Notes under the pieces: generated by a model
The model's input: the letters and a program-made list of their open reading frames with translations, nothing else
What the model was told of the DNA's origin: nothing
The model's database searches: none
Shown: positions 36,653 to 45,502 of the stretch, in pieces
How the letters are laid out: every line of letters starts with the position of its first letter
Position numbering within the stretch: position 1 is the first letter of the stretch
Source: Desulfosudis oleivorans
Lineage (GTDB): Bacteria; Desulfobacterota; Desulfobacteria; Desulfobacterales; SURF-7
Direction of reading: 5' to 3'
Assembly: GCA_020723305.1 (NCBI GenBank)
Contig: DYJC01000001.1
Coordinates: 62,001-126,000 of the forward strand
DNA length: 64,000 nt
Made by a program: the position numbers and the translations under genes

Positions 36653-38972
36653 TTCTTTCCTTTCCACTCGCCGGAACGATAACTTCCGGATATTCAATCC
36701 GATGATGATAAATACCATCCAGTATTTTGATAAAACTTTTCGCAATATTATTCAAATCTTTTAAGGTCAGCTCACAGTTATCCAGCTGGCCGTCTGAAAA
36801 AATCTTATTAATCAAGTTCTGTACCAACCCTTGAATCCTTGACGGGGTTGGATTTTCCAGAGTTCTTGAAGCCGCCTCAATAACATCTGCAAGCATTACA
36901 AGGCCTGCCTCCCGGGTCTGAGGTTTGGGACCGGGATAACGATAATCATCGATATTGACGGCATCCTCACCTTTTAACTGCTTTGCCTTGTCATAAAAAA
37001 AGCTGATCAAACTTGTTCCATGGTGCTGCCGGATCGTATCAATGATTGCTTTGCCCAACTTGTGTTTTTTTGCGATTTCAACTCCATCCTTGACATGAGA
37101 TGTTAATATCAAAGATGACATAGACGGAGCTAGCTTATCATGTCTGTTTTTCCCATTTACCTGGTTCTCAATAAAATAGACTGGCTTGTTAATCTTGCCG
37201 ATATCATGATAATAACCGCATACTCTTGCAAGAAGAGGATTTGCACCTATGGCGGAAGCAGCAGCTTCAACCATAGATCCTACAATAATTGAATGATGAT
37301 ATGTCCCGGATGCTTCAATCATCAGCCTTCTTAAAATAGGACGCTCCAGATTTACAAGCTCCAGCAACTTGATATCGGTCGTATATCCGAATAACACTTC
37401 AACGATGGGTGCAATGCCGGCTGTAATGATACCCGCTATCACACCCCCAAAAAAAGCAAAAGTCCAATCCCACAGGAGCTGAACAATAGAAAAATCCGCC
37501 ATATAGATATCAACAGCTGTGACAAAAACAACATTCAGTAATCCGAGCTTGACTCCTGCTTTTATGAAAACGATTCGTTCTCTGCAATGTTTCATCCAAT
37601 AAGCTGCTGTTGTGCTGCTTAATAGGAAAAAAAGAAAAAAATCAAATCGATTATTAAAAACAATAGCCGTCCCTACCGCCATCAGAACAGCAAATGGAAT
37701 CGCAATTTCCATCCCCATGAACAAGCAGACAATCATTGGTCCGGAAGCGAGTGGAATGCCATAGTACATCGAACTGGCCGGTATCATAAATGGAGTAGAC
37801 GGTGCAAGAGAGTCTGCTAATGAAACAGAGATCCGGGTGATTAAAAAAAACAAAACCAGAACACTGGCAAAAAATACAAGTGTCTTATTGGGGTCACGTT
37901 CCATGATAGGATGTTTTTTGATATGCAGGAAATACGAAACCAGGATCAGACACATCACAATCATCGTCGTTCCGATTCTACTGGTAATAACTTGTTCGTT
38001 CTTAATCTGCTTTTGCATGGCTTCCAGTTTCCGTAACTGGAATTTATTGACTCTTTCTCCTTCCCTCAGTAGCATTTCACCAACCTTGATCTCATAAAAA
38101 AACGGCTTGATCTCCTCTGCTGCCTTTTTTTTCCGCTCTTCTGTTTCATTTCGATTCAAGGTGATGTTGGGCTGCAAAAGTCTTTGTGAGAAATCGACAA
38201 TCAATTCCTTGAGGGCGGAACTGGATTCTTCAAGAAGAGGCTGACCAATGACCCGAACCATGGTTTTTGCCTGGTCGAGGCTGTATAGTCGTTTCAATGT
38301 TGTTACGGTTGTTTCTGTTTTTGTTTCCAGGCTTCGGAGGATTATTCCCTTTTCACCTTCCCATAACAGCACTTCCTTATTAGCGACAACACCATTTGAT
38401 AAAATTTTAGTAACAATTTCACGAATGGCTTTTTCAATATACTCAGAAAATTCTTCTTTTTCCAAGATTTTGAATGCCCCATTGCTGACTGGAATACCGA
38501 TTATATTTTCAAAACCAGCCTTCATTTCCGCCAGATGGTCAGAAAGTGACTTCTTCCCACCCGGTATTTCATTTGTAACAGCATCCTGAAGTTGTATATT
38601 CTGCTCTTGAATGGTTTGCTGCTGGTAGACCTTGATTTCTTTCCTCATCTCTGAGAATGCTTTTTTAAGTCGTTTATCTACTTCTGCCGACATGGTGGTA
38701 TCATGGTCATAAATCGTCAAAACCGACTCAACAGCCTGTTTCCGATTTACGGAAGTAGCATCAAGATCCTCGATTAAAAAATCAAAGGGAGCCTTGATAT
38801 CTCTCTTTGCAACATCTCCGATCCGATAAGAATATCGATTGATAGCCAGATTTGGATACAGAATGAGTGTAAAAATAATGGTAGCCAATAAAAACAGAAA
38901 CCATGAAAAACTCTTATCATTACCTAAAAAACGATTGATTGATTTTTTTTGGAGTTCAATATTCATAATCAA
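36552..38972 (-). CDS. pgpH: PgpH-type 7TM-HD cyclic-di-AMP phosphodiesterase
   Basis: 806 residues with an N-terminal transmembrane helix, a large extracellular 7TMR-HDED domain (about 55-325), seven transmembrane helices (about 335-545) and a cytoplasmic HD domain. The metal motif appears as GTYHHSIIV, then YYHDIGK and ILTSHVKDG, ending about residue 745. The family degrades c-di-AMP in Gram-positive bacteria. The last 50 residues are polar and disordered and lie in the overlap with ybeY. The gene sits between phoH and ybeY, the usual order. Confidence 0.93.
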   Translation of the reverse strand: MIMNIELQKKSINRFLGNDKSFSWFLFLLATIIFTLILYPNLAINRYSYRIGDVAKRDIKAPFDFLIEDLDATSVNRKQAVESVLTIYDHDTTMSAEVDKRLKKAFSEMRKEIKVYQQQTIQEQNIQLQDAVTNEIPGGKKSLSDHLAEMKAGFENIIGIPVSNGAFKILEKEEFSEYIEKAIREIVTKILSNGVVANKEVLLWEGEKGIILRSLETKTETTVTTLKRLYSLDQAKTMVRVIGQPLLEESSSALKELIVDFSQRLLQPNITLNRNETEERKKKAAEEIKPFFYEIKVGEMLLREGERVNKFQLRKLEAMQKQIKNEQVITSRIGTTMIVMCLILVSYFLHIKKHPIMERDPNKTLVFFASVLVLFFLITRISVSLADSLAPSTPFMIPASSMYYGIPLASGPMIVCLFMGMEIAIPFAVLMAVGTAIVFNNRFDFFLFFLLSSTTAAYWMKHCRERIVFIKAGVKLGLLNVVFVTAVDIYMADFSIVQLLWDWTFAFFGGVIAGIITAGIAPIVEVLFGYTTDIKLLELVNLERPILRRLMIEASGTYHHSIIVGSMVEAAASAIGANPLLARVCGYYHDIGKINKPVYFIENQVNGKNRHDKLAPSMSSLILTSHVKDGVEIAKKHKLGKAIIDTIRQHHGTSLISFFYDKAKQLKGEDAVNIDDYRYPGPKPQTREAGLVMLADVIEAASRTLENPTPSRIQGLVQNLINKIFSDGQLDNCELTLKDLNNIAKSFIKILDGIYHHRIEYPEVIVPASGKERNGNSDKQPPGTSADYAGEDPQESTSHLKRLGQS

Positions 38973-39047
38973 ACACGGTTATCCTGATTATACAGATCCT
39001 CCTGTCTACGGATAGAAAGTCCGATAACAGAACACAGGGAATCATTG

Positions 39048-40073
39048 TCAATGTTCCCTGTTCCCTCCTTTTTCATCATAAGCTTTTATGATCTGCTGCA
39101 CCAACTTATGGCGCACAACATCTTTGTCTGAAAAAAACACAAACCGGATTCCTTCAATATGCTGAAGTATATCCCTGGCTTCAATTAATCCCGAAGAGCG
39201 ATCAACAGGCAAATCGATTTGTGTAACATCGCCTGTGATAACAGCCTTGGAACTGAACCCGATCCGGGTAAGGAACATCTTCATCTGTTCAGTTGTAGTA
39301 TTCTGGGCTTCATCAAGGATGATAAATGAGTCGTTGAGGGTTCTGCCGCGCATAAAGGCAAGTGGAGCAACTTCTATTATTCCCTGATCCATCAGATTGG
39401 ATACTTTTTCAAAACGCATCATGTCATGGAGTGCATCATAGAGAGGTCTTAAATACGGATCAATCTTATCTGCAAGGTCTCCTGGTAAAAAACCAAGGGC
39501 TTCACCAGCTTCAACAGCAGGCCTGGTTAAAATAATACGGTTGACAATTCCTTTGGAAAGAGCGGAAACCGCCATCGCCATAGCAAGATAGGTTTTCCCG
39601 GTTCCTGCAGGACCAATACCAAATACAATATCAAAACTGCGCATCGCCTCAATATACTGTTTTTGTGAATATGTTTTGGGCGCAATCGAACTTTTTTTTG
39701 AGGTTACAAAAACCGTATCCAGAAAAATATCTTTCAGGTCGGCACGATTGTTTTCACAGAGTATGCGAATGGCATGATCAATATCTTTTGGATAAATCGG
39801 ATATTTATCTTCAAGAAGCCCATATAGTTGATTAAGTATATTTTTTACCAGATCAACTTCGACAGGATCAGCGTTGATAAATACCTTATTCCCCCTCGCA
39901 TTGATATCCACTTCCAATGCGTCTGCAATTCTTTTAAGGTTGCAATTGTGCTCACCAAAAAGCTGAATTGTCAAAGCCATATCCGCAAACGATATGGTGG
40001 AATGTGAATTATCCTGGGCTGTATTCAATACCAATCCTTGTAACCCTTCTCCTGATTGTTTCCTATGCTTCAT
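39048..40073 (-). CDS. phoH: PhoH-like ATPase
   Basis: 341 residues. The N-terminal 100 residues form the KH-like domain of the PhoH/YbeZ group. The ATPase domain has Walker A GPAGTGKTYLAMAMAV and Walker B FIILDEAQNTT. YbeZ-type PhoH proteins interact with YbeY and are linked to RNA metabolism. The gene is first in the operon phoH-pgpH-ybeY-pdxJ-nnr-tsaE-lysC. It is divergent from cvpA across a 189-bp gap in which I could not identify a confident promoter. Confidence 0.95.
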   Translation of the reverse strand: MKHRKQSGEGLQGLVLNTAQDNSHSTISFADMALTIQLFGEHNCNLKRIADALEVDINARGNKVFINADPVEVDLVKNILNQLYGLLEDKYPIYPKDIDHAIRILCENNRADLKDIFLDTVFVTSKKSSIAPKTYSQKQYIEAMRSFDIVFGIGPAGTGKTYLAMAMAVSALSKGIVNRIILTRPAVEAGEALGFLPGDLADKIDPYLRPLYDALHDMMRFEKVSNLMDQGIIEVAPLAFMRGRTLNDSFIILDEAQNTTTEQMKMFLTRIGFSSKAVITGDVTQIDLPVDRSSGLIEARDILQHIEGIRFVFFSDKDVVRHKLVQQIIKAYDEKGGNREH

Positions 40074-40262
40074 GAAGATATAATTTTCCTGAATTATTTT
40101 ATCGATGTCATATCACAATAAATTGAGGGATTGCAAATACCAAATATTCTACCGAATGCCAAGCATTTCTATAAAAAAATTAACCTTGACTCCCCATCCG
40201 TGTGGTGTTAACTCTTGACCCCGCTGATAAAATATATGGTTCAAATTAAGGCTACAAATTAT

Positions 40263-40790
40263 ATGAACTTTCTTGATATTCTCTTCATCGCCATCCTTGT
40301 TTTTTGTCTGATACGGGGCCTTTTCAGAGGGTTGGTGCTGGAACTTTCGTCAATCATCGGTGTAGTGGCCGGCATTTATTTAGCAAGCCTATACTATCCG
40401 GCTGTATCCCAGTATCTCTCACAATGGGTATCGGAAACCGCATACCGAGACATCATCAGTCTTATCCTGATTTTCATTGGCATTTTCATTCTCGTCAACC
40501 TTCTGGGAAGATTGATCAAGATAATTCTGAAAATTGCTTTCATGGGTTGGTTTGACCGCATTTTTGGAGCTGGTTTCGGAGCATTAAAAGGCTGTTTAAT
40601 CGGATCGGTATTATTGTTAATCTTCACCGCTTTTCTTCCAAAAGACGCTTCCATTATTCAGAATTCAAAACTATCGCCTTATATTTCAATATGTTCAGAT
40701 AAAATATCTCATTTTGTTCCAAATGACATGCAGAACTCATTTACAACCAACATTGACAGGGTAAAAAAAGTTTGGAAAAGCCGAAAGTAA
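40263..40790 (+). CDS. cvpA: CvpA family membrane protein
   Basis: 175 residues with four transmembrane helices in the CvpA/colicin V production protein pattern (MNFLDILFIAILVFCLIRG at the start, GFGALKGCLIGSVLLLIFTA later). The family's molecular role is unclear; in E. coli it is tied to purF expression, colicin V export and envelope homeostasis. I chose ATG 40263 because the family begins there; an earlier in-frame ATG at 40215 adds 16 polar residues. It overlaps mazG. Confidence 0.9.
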   Translation: MNFLDILFIAILVFCLIRGLFRGLVLELSSIIGVVAGIYLASLYYPAVSQYLSQWVSETAYRDIISLILIFIGIFILVNLLGRLIKIILKIAFMGWFDRIFGAGFGALKGCLIGSVLLLIFTAFLPKDASIIQNSKLSPYISICSDKISHFVPNDMQNSFTTNIDRVKKVWKSRK

Positions 40791-41626
40791 CCTTTCACGA
40801 CAGCGAACAGAGTAAATCAAATGATTTCAAAGGTCTAATCCCAATTGGGCGCTTAATGAAACTGGTTGAAACACTGAGGGGAAAAGACGGCTGCCCGTGG
40901 GATCGAAAACAAACCTCAAAATCAATGACGATCCACCTGCTGGAAGAAGTTCATGAGTTGATTGACTCAATAGAATCCGGGCTACCTGATGAAATCTGTG
41001 AGGAACTGGGGGATGTGCTTTTTCATATCGTTTTTATTGCAAGTCTATATAAAGACAAAGGATATTTTGATTTATCCACTGCCGCAGGAAGAATCACGGA
41101 AAAAATGACCCGCCGTCATCCCCACATTTTCGGAGATGCAACCGTTGATACTGTTGAAGATGTGAAAAAACAATGGAAAAAGATTAAGGAAAAAGAAAAT
41201 AGCCATGTCGTATCCCATTCTGTCCTTGATTCCATACCCATCGGACTTCCGGCCTTGATGAAAGCCTATACGGTTTCAGAAAGAGCTGCCGGCACGGGAT
41301 TTGATTGGGATACGATGAATGATGTGATGAAACAGACAGAAAATGAGTGGGCCGAATTCCATACCGCCCTTTCCCATGAAAGCCATGAAGAGGCATCCCT
41401 GGAATTCGGTGATATTCTTTTTACCCTTGTGAATGTAGCCCGATTTGCAGGAATACACCCAGAGACAGCCTTGAATGATTCTGTGAAAAAATTTGAAAAA
41501 CGGTTTCGACTCATGGAAAAAAAACTACAGGACAATGGGAAAAAAATAGAGGAGACTTCCCGGCAGGAATTGCATAAACTCTGGGAGGAAGCTAAAAAAA
41601 TAGCCTCGAATTCAAATTACAAATAA
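40772..41626 (+). CDS. mazG: Nucleoside triphosphate pyrophosphohydrolase MazG
   Basis: 284 residues with two MazG all-alpha NTP pyrophosphohydrolase domains. The first is complete: LRGKDGCPWDRKQT, then EEVHE and EELGDVLFHIVF supply the metal-binding acidic residues. The second copy, with FGDILFTLVNVARFAG, is also present. The enzyme removes aberrant NTPs and can lower ppGpp levels. The annotated start is TTG at 40772, overlapping cvpA. A later ATG (residue 29, just before the catalytic motif) is possible but would trim the usual N-terminus. Confidence 0.93.
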   Translation: MEKPKVTFHDSEQSKSNDFKGLIPIGRLMKLVETLRGKDGCPWDRKQTSKSMTIHLLEEVHELIDSIESGLPDEICEELGDVLFHIVFIASLYKDKGYFDLSTAAGRITEKMTRRHPHIFGDATVDTVEDVKKQWKKIKEKENSHVVSHSVLDSIPIGLPALMKAYTVSERAAGTGFDWDTMNDVMKQTENEWAEFHTALSHESHEEASLEFGDILFTLVNVARFAGIHPETALNDSVKKFEKRFRLMEKKLQDNGKKIEETSRQELHKLWEEAKKIASNSNYK

Positions 41627-42075
41627 TCGCCCCGATTAAACTTTATATATTCGATATTAGCCATCATTGCAGAACGTTCAACAATATCTTTCAATTTATT
41701 ATCCTGAATGCCATCCTTCACTGAAATATTTTCCATCAGCGAATCCGCAAAACTTTTCATAGCCCTTACAGATGGTTCAATTTCTTTAAGGGTTTTATTT
41801 GGATCTCCAAGATGTTGTATATACTGATCCAGTTGATCCAATAATTTCTTTGTTTTTTTAGCCATAACAATAGATGGGTTTTCAATGATTGACGGTGCAA
41901 TGGAATGGATTTCACCAAGAATATTTCCTGAAGAAATGGATTCGCTTTGTTTACAATTTTTGACTCCCATCGCATCTTCCAATGTTTTTTGAAACAAAGC
42001 CGGGTCATCAACCTTTAGACTATTCTTTTTACCAACAATCTGAACGCTCTCGGTAATTCCATTGATTTTATTCAT
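41617..42075 (-). CDS. Unknown protein beside the flagellar regulators
   Basis: 152 residues, polar and largely alpha-helical, with no transmembrane segment or signal peptide and no motif I recognise. The ATG at 42075 has a GGAGAT binding site upstream. The gene lies 259 bp downstream of flgM on the same strand, but a terminator-like hairpin separates them, so it has its own transcript or depends on read-through. A flagellar role is plausible from position only. Its last 10 bp overlap the end of mazG (convergent). Confidence 0.65.
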   Translation of the reverse strand: MNKINGITESVQIVGKKNSLKVDDPALFQKTLEDAMGVKNCKQSESISSGNILGEIHSIAPSIIENPSIVMAKKTKKLLDQLDQYIQHLGDPNKTLKEIEPSVRAMKSFADSLMENISVKDGIQDNKLKDIVERSAMMANIEYIKFNRGDYL

Positions 42076-42199
42076 ATTCGATCTCCATGATTTTTTTATT
42101 CATGTCTCTCTAAAGTTTGATACTTTATACCATTTTATCAATAGAAATTCAGGATCGACACAAAACGACTTCGATAAGAAGCAGATTGCTGTATAAAAA

Positions 42200-42236
42200 A
42201 GCAAAAAACAGGCCAGAATGCAGCCTGTTTTGTTAA
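42200..42236 (-). terminator. Rho-independent terminator after flgM
   Basis: Stem of AAACAGGC and GCCTGTTTT (42205-42213 with 42223-42231) around the loop CAGAATGCA, followed on the minus strand by TTTTTTGCTTTTTT. It lies about 100 bp after the flgM stop and ends the DVU0524-like/flgM transcript. Confidence 0.8.
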
Positions 42237-42334
42237 AAAATTTATCATGTTTTTTAAATAGTTATAAACAATAAATCCAATTCTATCTTGCCTAAGAAAT
42301 AACCCCGGCAAAATTTTCCTCAAAGCGTCATGTT

Positions 42335-42667
42335 TCAGACATATTCATCCACGATCAATCCGACAATTTTCTCAGCCACATTCTCAGGGTTCACTTTATA
42401 ACGCCCCTCTTCGACGTCCTGTTTGATTCTTTCAACCTTTTCCGATCGATCTGCATTTTGATCAGGCAATGATGACATCGCTGCATTTTTCGCCATCTGA
42501 AGTTCTTTCGAACCAGATGAAAGGCTAACCTTTACTTCAGAACTGTCGTTTCGTAACTCAGCAGGCGGATTCTCCCGTATATCACGCTTCTTCTCCGCAG
42601 TTTCCTGGACATATGCCTGTCGCTCATAATTTCCAGTTGATAATCCTCTAATATTTTCCATCGCCAC
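42335..42667 (-). CDS. flgM: Anti-sigma-28 factor FlgM
   Basis: 110 residues. The C-terminal half has the FlgM signature that binds and holds the flagellar sigma factor FliA: RSEKVERIKQDVEEGRY, then VNPENVAEKIVGLIVDE. The N-terminal half is polar and unstructured, as usual for a protein secreted through the hook. It starts 14 bp after the DVU0524-like gene, matching the pair seen in other Desulfobacterota. Confidence 0.88.
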   Translation of the reverse strand: MAMENIRGLSTGNYERQAYVQETAEKKRDIRENPPAELRNDSSEVKVSLSSGSKELQMAKNAAMSSLPDQNADRSEKVERIKQDVEEGRYKVNPENVAEKIVGLIVDEYV

Positions 42668-42681
42668 TCCTTTACTTTACA

Positions 42682-43101
42682 TCAGGACTCCATGTTCCTG
42701 TCTACAGCTTCCTTTGCAAGATCTTCAAGACGGTTGATCAAGAATCGGGAATCATCCACAGGAATCGTACTGGTTTTTTTCCCATTTTCCTTATCAATGG
42801 TATTAAAAACAAACTCCGATTTCTTTGCCTTATTGAAATCTACTTTTCGGCCAATCTCACTCTCTAATTTATCAACGATCTCCTGATCAAATTCATCTCT
42901 TGGGCCAAAGCTCGTAATCCGATCTACTATATCGGCAGCTACTTGATCAATAATTGCCTGACGCTTCCCCTCTGTGGATATGCTTATCTGATCCATAGAT
43001 GTACTTCCGGACGTGTTGCTTCGTTCAAGCAATTTACTTTGTGTCAATTGCTTGGTATAAACCCTCATTACCTTGTGAATTTGATAAGTCGGAATCTCCA
43101 T
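42682..43101 (-). CDS. DVU0524-like FlgM-associated protein
   Basis: 139 residues. The N-terminus MEIPTYQIHKVMRVYTKQL and the repeated placement directly upstream of flgM match the group called DVU0524 family FlgM-associated proteins. Its function is not known, but position suggests a role in flagellar gene timing or in FlgM stability or export. ATG 43101 is preceded by GAGGAG, and a sigma-28-like promoter lies 22-49 bp upstream. Confidence 0.8.
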   Translation of the reverse strand: MEIPTYQIHKVMRVYTKQLTQSKLLERSNTSGSTSMDQISISTEGKRQAIIDQVAADIVDRITSFGPRDEFDQEIVDKLESEIGRKVDFNKAKKSEFVFNTIDKENGKKTSTIPVDDSRFLINRLEDLAKEAVDRNMES

Positions 43102-43122
43102 ATAAAATTCTCCTCAATAATG

Positions 43123-43150
43123 CCATCGGATATCTTGAGAATAAACTTTA
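43123..43150 (-). promoter_or_regulatory. Sigma-28 (FliA)-like promoter of the flgM operon
   Basis: On the minus strand TAAAGTTT (43150-43143) is an exact match to the FliA -35 consensus. After 12 bases comes TCCGATGG (43130-43123), which keeps the CCGAT core of the -10 consensus GCCGATAA. The spacing is one base longer than typical. It lies just upstream of the DVU0524-like start, so FlgM may control its own operon by sequestering FliA. Confidence 0.6.
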
Positions 43151-43256
43151 GAAAAAAAGATTGTTTCTTTCAAAAAAAATTCTCCCCAATAGACAATACA
43201 TAAAGCTTCAAATTCACATTTATATTATAACTTATTAGTATTTAATAAAAAAGTTT

Positions 43257-43760
43257 TTAATGCGCATATGATCCAAGAAATATGCGAATAAATTGTTCAT
43301 GACTCTTAAAAGCGATTTCTGGAAGTTCATCAGGATGAAAGCAGGCGATATCCGATGCATCATCACCAGCCAAAGGTTCTCCGGAATAATCCAGCACAAG
43401 GTATCCGGCCATTAGAACCGTTCCATATCCGTCACTTGGATTTGCATTAATACCCAATAATATCTCTATCTTGCCTGTAATATTGGTTTCTTCTTTTAAT
43501 TCCCGCAACGCAGCTTCTTCCGGAGCTTCATCCAGTTCCATGAATCCTCCGGGAAGACACCAGTAACCTATCTTGGGTTCTACACTCCGTTTTACAAGCC
43601 AGATTTTATTAAGATGATCCGCCACAACAACACATGTTGCCGGAATCGGATTTTCATATAGCGGTTCATTGCAAGTCGCACAATACCGTCTATCTCTCCC
43701 CTCGATATGCTTATCTACCAATCTGCTGCCGCAATAATGACAGAATTTTTTTATTCTCAT
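43257..43760 (-). CDS. Nudix hydrolase with zinc ribbon (NudC-like)
   Basis: 167 residues. The N-terminus has a C4 zinc ribbon (CHYCG, then CATC, as in NADH pyrophosphatases), followed by a Nudix domain with the box GGFMELDEAPEEAALRELKE plus ETN. It lacks the long N-terminal domain of NudC, so it is a short zinc-ribbon Nudix enzyme whose substrate (NADH, ADP-ribose or another nucleotide diphosphate) is open. Single gene, 55 bp downstream of the aldolase in the same direction. Confidence 0.88.
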   Translation of the reverse strand: MRIKKFCHYCGSRLVDKHIEGRDRRYCATCNEPLYENPIPATCVVVADHLNKIWLVKRSVEPKIGYWCLPGGFMELDEAPEEAALRELKEETNITGKIEILLGINANPSDGYGTVLMAGYLVLDYSGEPLAGDDASDIACFHPDELPEIAFKSHEQFIRIFLGSYAH

Positions 43761-43815
43761 CCGAATCTGATCTTACCTTTCACTATTTCATTAAACAGTC
43801 TGCCTATCAAAACCA

Positions 43816-45108
43816 TTAATCGTCAAAGTTCCCTTTCGATCCTTTGTCACTATCAATGGCAGCTGCTTTTTCCTTGATTTTATCCGGTGTCCAGTCATCC
43901 GGATTTTCAATCCTTCTAATTTTCGGTCCAGGATCACACGATCCAGCGTCATTGATTGCTTCGATTGTTAATGGTGCCGTGTTCTCCGCATTCAATACAC
44001 TCACAAGCATGTTATATGCAAAATCTTCAACTCGCTTCGACATCCGGTCTCTTACTGACTTTTCCTGGCCCAATAGTCTATTTTCAAACGGCAGATTCAG
44101 TTTCTTGAAGTCCCCCCCCTTGATACCACGTTCCTTTGCATAGGAAAGCATGGCATTCCACATATCCTCAGACACACCCTGGTCCTTAACTTTAATAAAA
44201 TTTTTCTCACCATCAAGAATGGCATTGCCATAATCATTGACCTCAAGACCCCAGGAAATCATTTGAAGGGCTGTTGCCACATTTGCTTTTGTGGTTCTTG
44301 TCATGGCCGCAATCTCGCGGAGCCGGTCAGAACTGTTGCCGGATGTACCATGTTGTGCTCCGGAAACATGATATTTTGAAATCGCCTCGTGTATCTCTGA
44401 TGTTAACCCGACCTGGATACCCTGAGCGCTTTCCTCGATCCCATGTGTCGTCCCGTTATTCAAAGCGATCCAATCCGGGAAGATATTATGTGCGTTCAAT
44501 CCGGCAATGAGAAACACTGCCTCCTCCTTGGTGGACAATCCCTCTTTCCCTTTAATCTCGCCTATTTCCGTCTCCAGTCCTGCCCAATCCGGAATATAAG
44601 GTCTTAATTCAATATTTGCATTCAAATTTTTATCATCCGGCATATGGGATGCATCAATAGCAATGGATGTGATTCCAGCCTCAAACATGGAAGGAATTTC
44701 CACTTTTGCAAGAGCGAGTTCACTTTCTTTCTTGATTCCATAATGATCTGCATGAATCGCTACAGGGACAGTGATCCCCAATTCATTACATACGGCATCA
44801 ACCTGCCTTGCTATATTCCAGAAATTCACAGCACAATATGCATTCGCTCCTCCCTCGGATCTGGCAATTTCAATAATAATCGAAGCATTTGCGCGCTGAG
44901 CTGCTTTCAATGCACCACGGATCACAAATAAACTTCGACCGTTTGCAGCAATGGTAACCGCTTTTCCTTTTGCAATCATTCCCCGGTCAATAAACCGTCC
45001 GCTTACAATCAAGGCTTTTGAATTTGGAAACAGCTTTGTTATGTTGGGGGGTCTTCCGACCTGCAGGGCTTTTTGAAAATCTTTAGAATTTATTGAATTA
45101 CCTGACAT
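43816..45108 (-). CDS. fba: Class II fructose-bisphosphate aldolase family protein
   Basis: 430 residues, a zinc-dependent class II aldolase for fructose 1,6-bisphosphate or a similar substrate. IHADHYGIK carries the catalytic Asp and zinc-ligand His, NNGTTHG provides another zinc His, and VSGAQHGTSGNSSD resembles the phosphate/substrate loop. It is longer than E. coli FbaA (359 residues), with an extended C-terminus of about 80 residues. ATG 45108 has AAGGAGGT upstream. It could act in glycolysis or gluconeogenesis. Confidence 0.88.
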   Translation of the reverse strand: MSGNSINSKDFQKALQVGRPPNITKLFPNSKALIVSGRFIDRGMIAKGKAVTIAANGRSLFVIRGALKAAQRANASIIIEIARSEGGANAYCAVNFWNIARQVDAVCNELGITVPVAIHADHYGIKKESELALAKVEIPSMFEAGITSIAIDASHMPDDKNLNANIELRPYIPDWAGLETEIGEIKGKEGLSTKEEAVFLIAGLNAHNIFPDWIALNNGTTHGIEESAQGIQVGLTSEIHEAISKYHVSGAQHGTSGNSSDRLREIAAMTRTTKANVATALQMISWGLEVNDYGNAILDGEKNFIKVKDQGVSEDMWNAMLSYAKERGIKGGDFKKLNLPFENRLLGQEKSVRDRMSKRVEDFAYNMLVSVLNAENTAPLTIEAINDAGSCDPGPKIRRIENPDDWTPDKIKEKAAAIDSDKGSKGNFDD

Positions 45109-45337
45109 ATGCGAACCTCCTTTTTGAAGACGTATGCGAATACCCTTTTTTTGAAGTCGATCTGATTTCTTTATGTCATTAAATTGCGAAGACTATACCA
45201 CAGTGAAAGCAGCTCTAAAAGCAAAGTTTTTTAAAAAATTATATTATCCATATGGCCCTTGCTTTCCTCCTGTTACTGCATATCTTATTTTCCAAAATAG
45301 AAAAAAGATATGGACAAACCTTTTAAAATTTTGAATA

Positions 45338-45502
45338 ATGATAAAAATTATGCTTGAAATCATTCTGTTTTTTGCAATCATTGGCCTGTGGATTGTTTTA
45401 CAGACCTATATCCTACCTAAAATGGGCATCTCAACGTGAGTCCGGGATGCTTGTCAGGTGACAGGGAAGAAAAAAAAAGATGACGAACAAACCCTTATGT
45501 GA
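45338..45502 (+). CDS. Candidate small membrane selenoprotein (in-frame UGA as Sec)
   Basis: A 33-codon frame starting at 45338 encodes one transmembrane helix (about residues 5-22) and ends ILPKMGIST before TGA at 45437-45439. If the TGA is read as selenocysteine, the frame continues U-VRDAC-QVTG and a lysine-rich tail to a real stop at 45500-45502, giving 54 residues with a UxxxxC pair next to the membrane. Sixteen bases after the TGA lies the loop AGGT on a 6-bp stem, which matches the spacing and apical G/U of bacterial SECIS elements. The start lacks a good ribosome binding site. The end overlaps the CoA-transferase gene by 23 bp. Without read-through it would be a bare 33-residue membrane peptide. 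Confidence 0.5.
45450..45465 (+). promoter_or_regulatory. SECIS-like hairpin downstream of the in-frame UGA
   Basis: CTTGTC pairs with GACAGG (one G-U pair) around the loop AGGT. The loop begins 16 bases after the UGA of the candidate selenoprotein. The E. coli fdhF SECIS has an AGGUCU loop about 17 bases after its UGA. The 3' side also contains the AGGGAAG that probably serves as ribosome binding site for the gene starting at 45480, so the two uses may compete. Confidence 0.5.

Noticed and set aside
36653-36745. Upstream extension of ybeY (31 residues)
   Set aside because: It is fully inside pgpH and the YbeY family start matches the ATG at 36652.
40180-40262. Possible cvpA promoter using the repeated TTAAC..TTGAC motifs
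   Set aside because: Two TTGAC boxes are present but neither has a -10 box at proper spacing.
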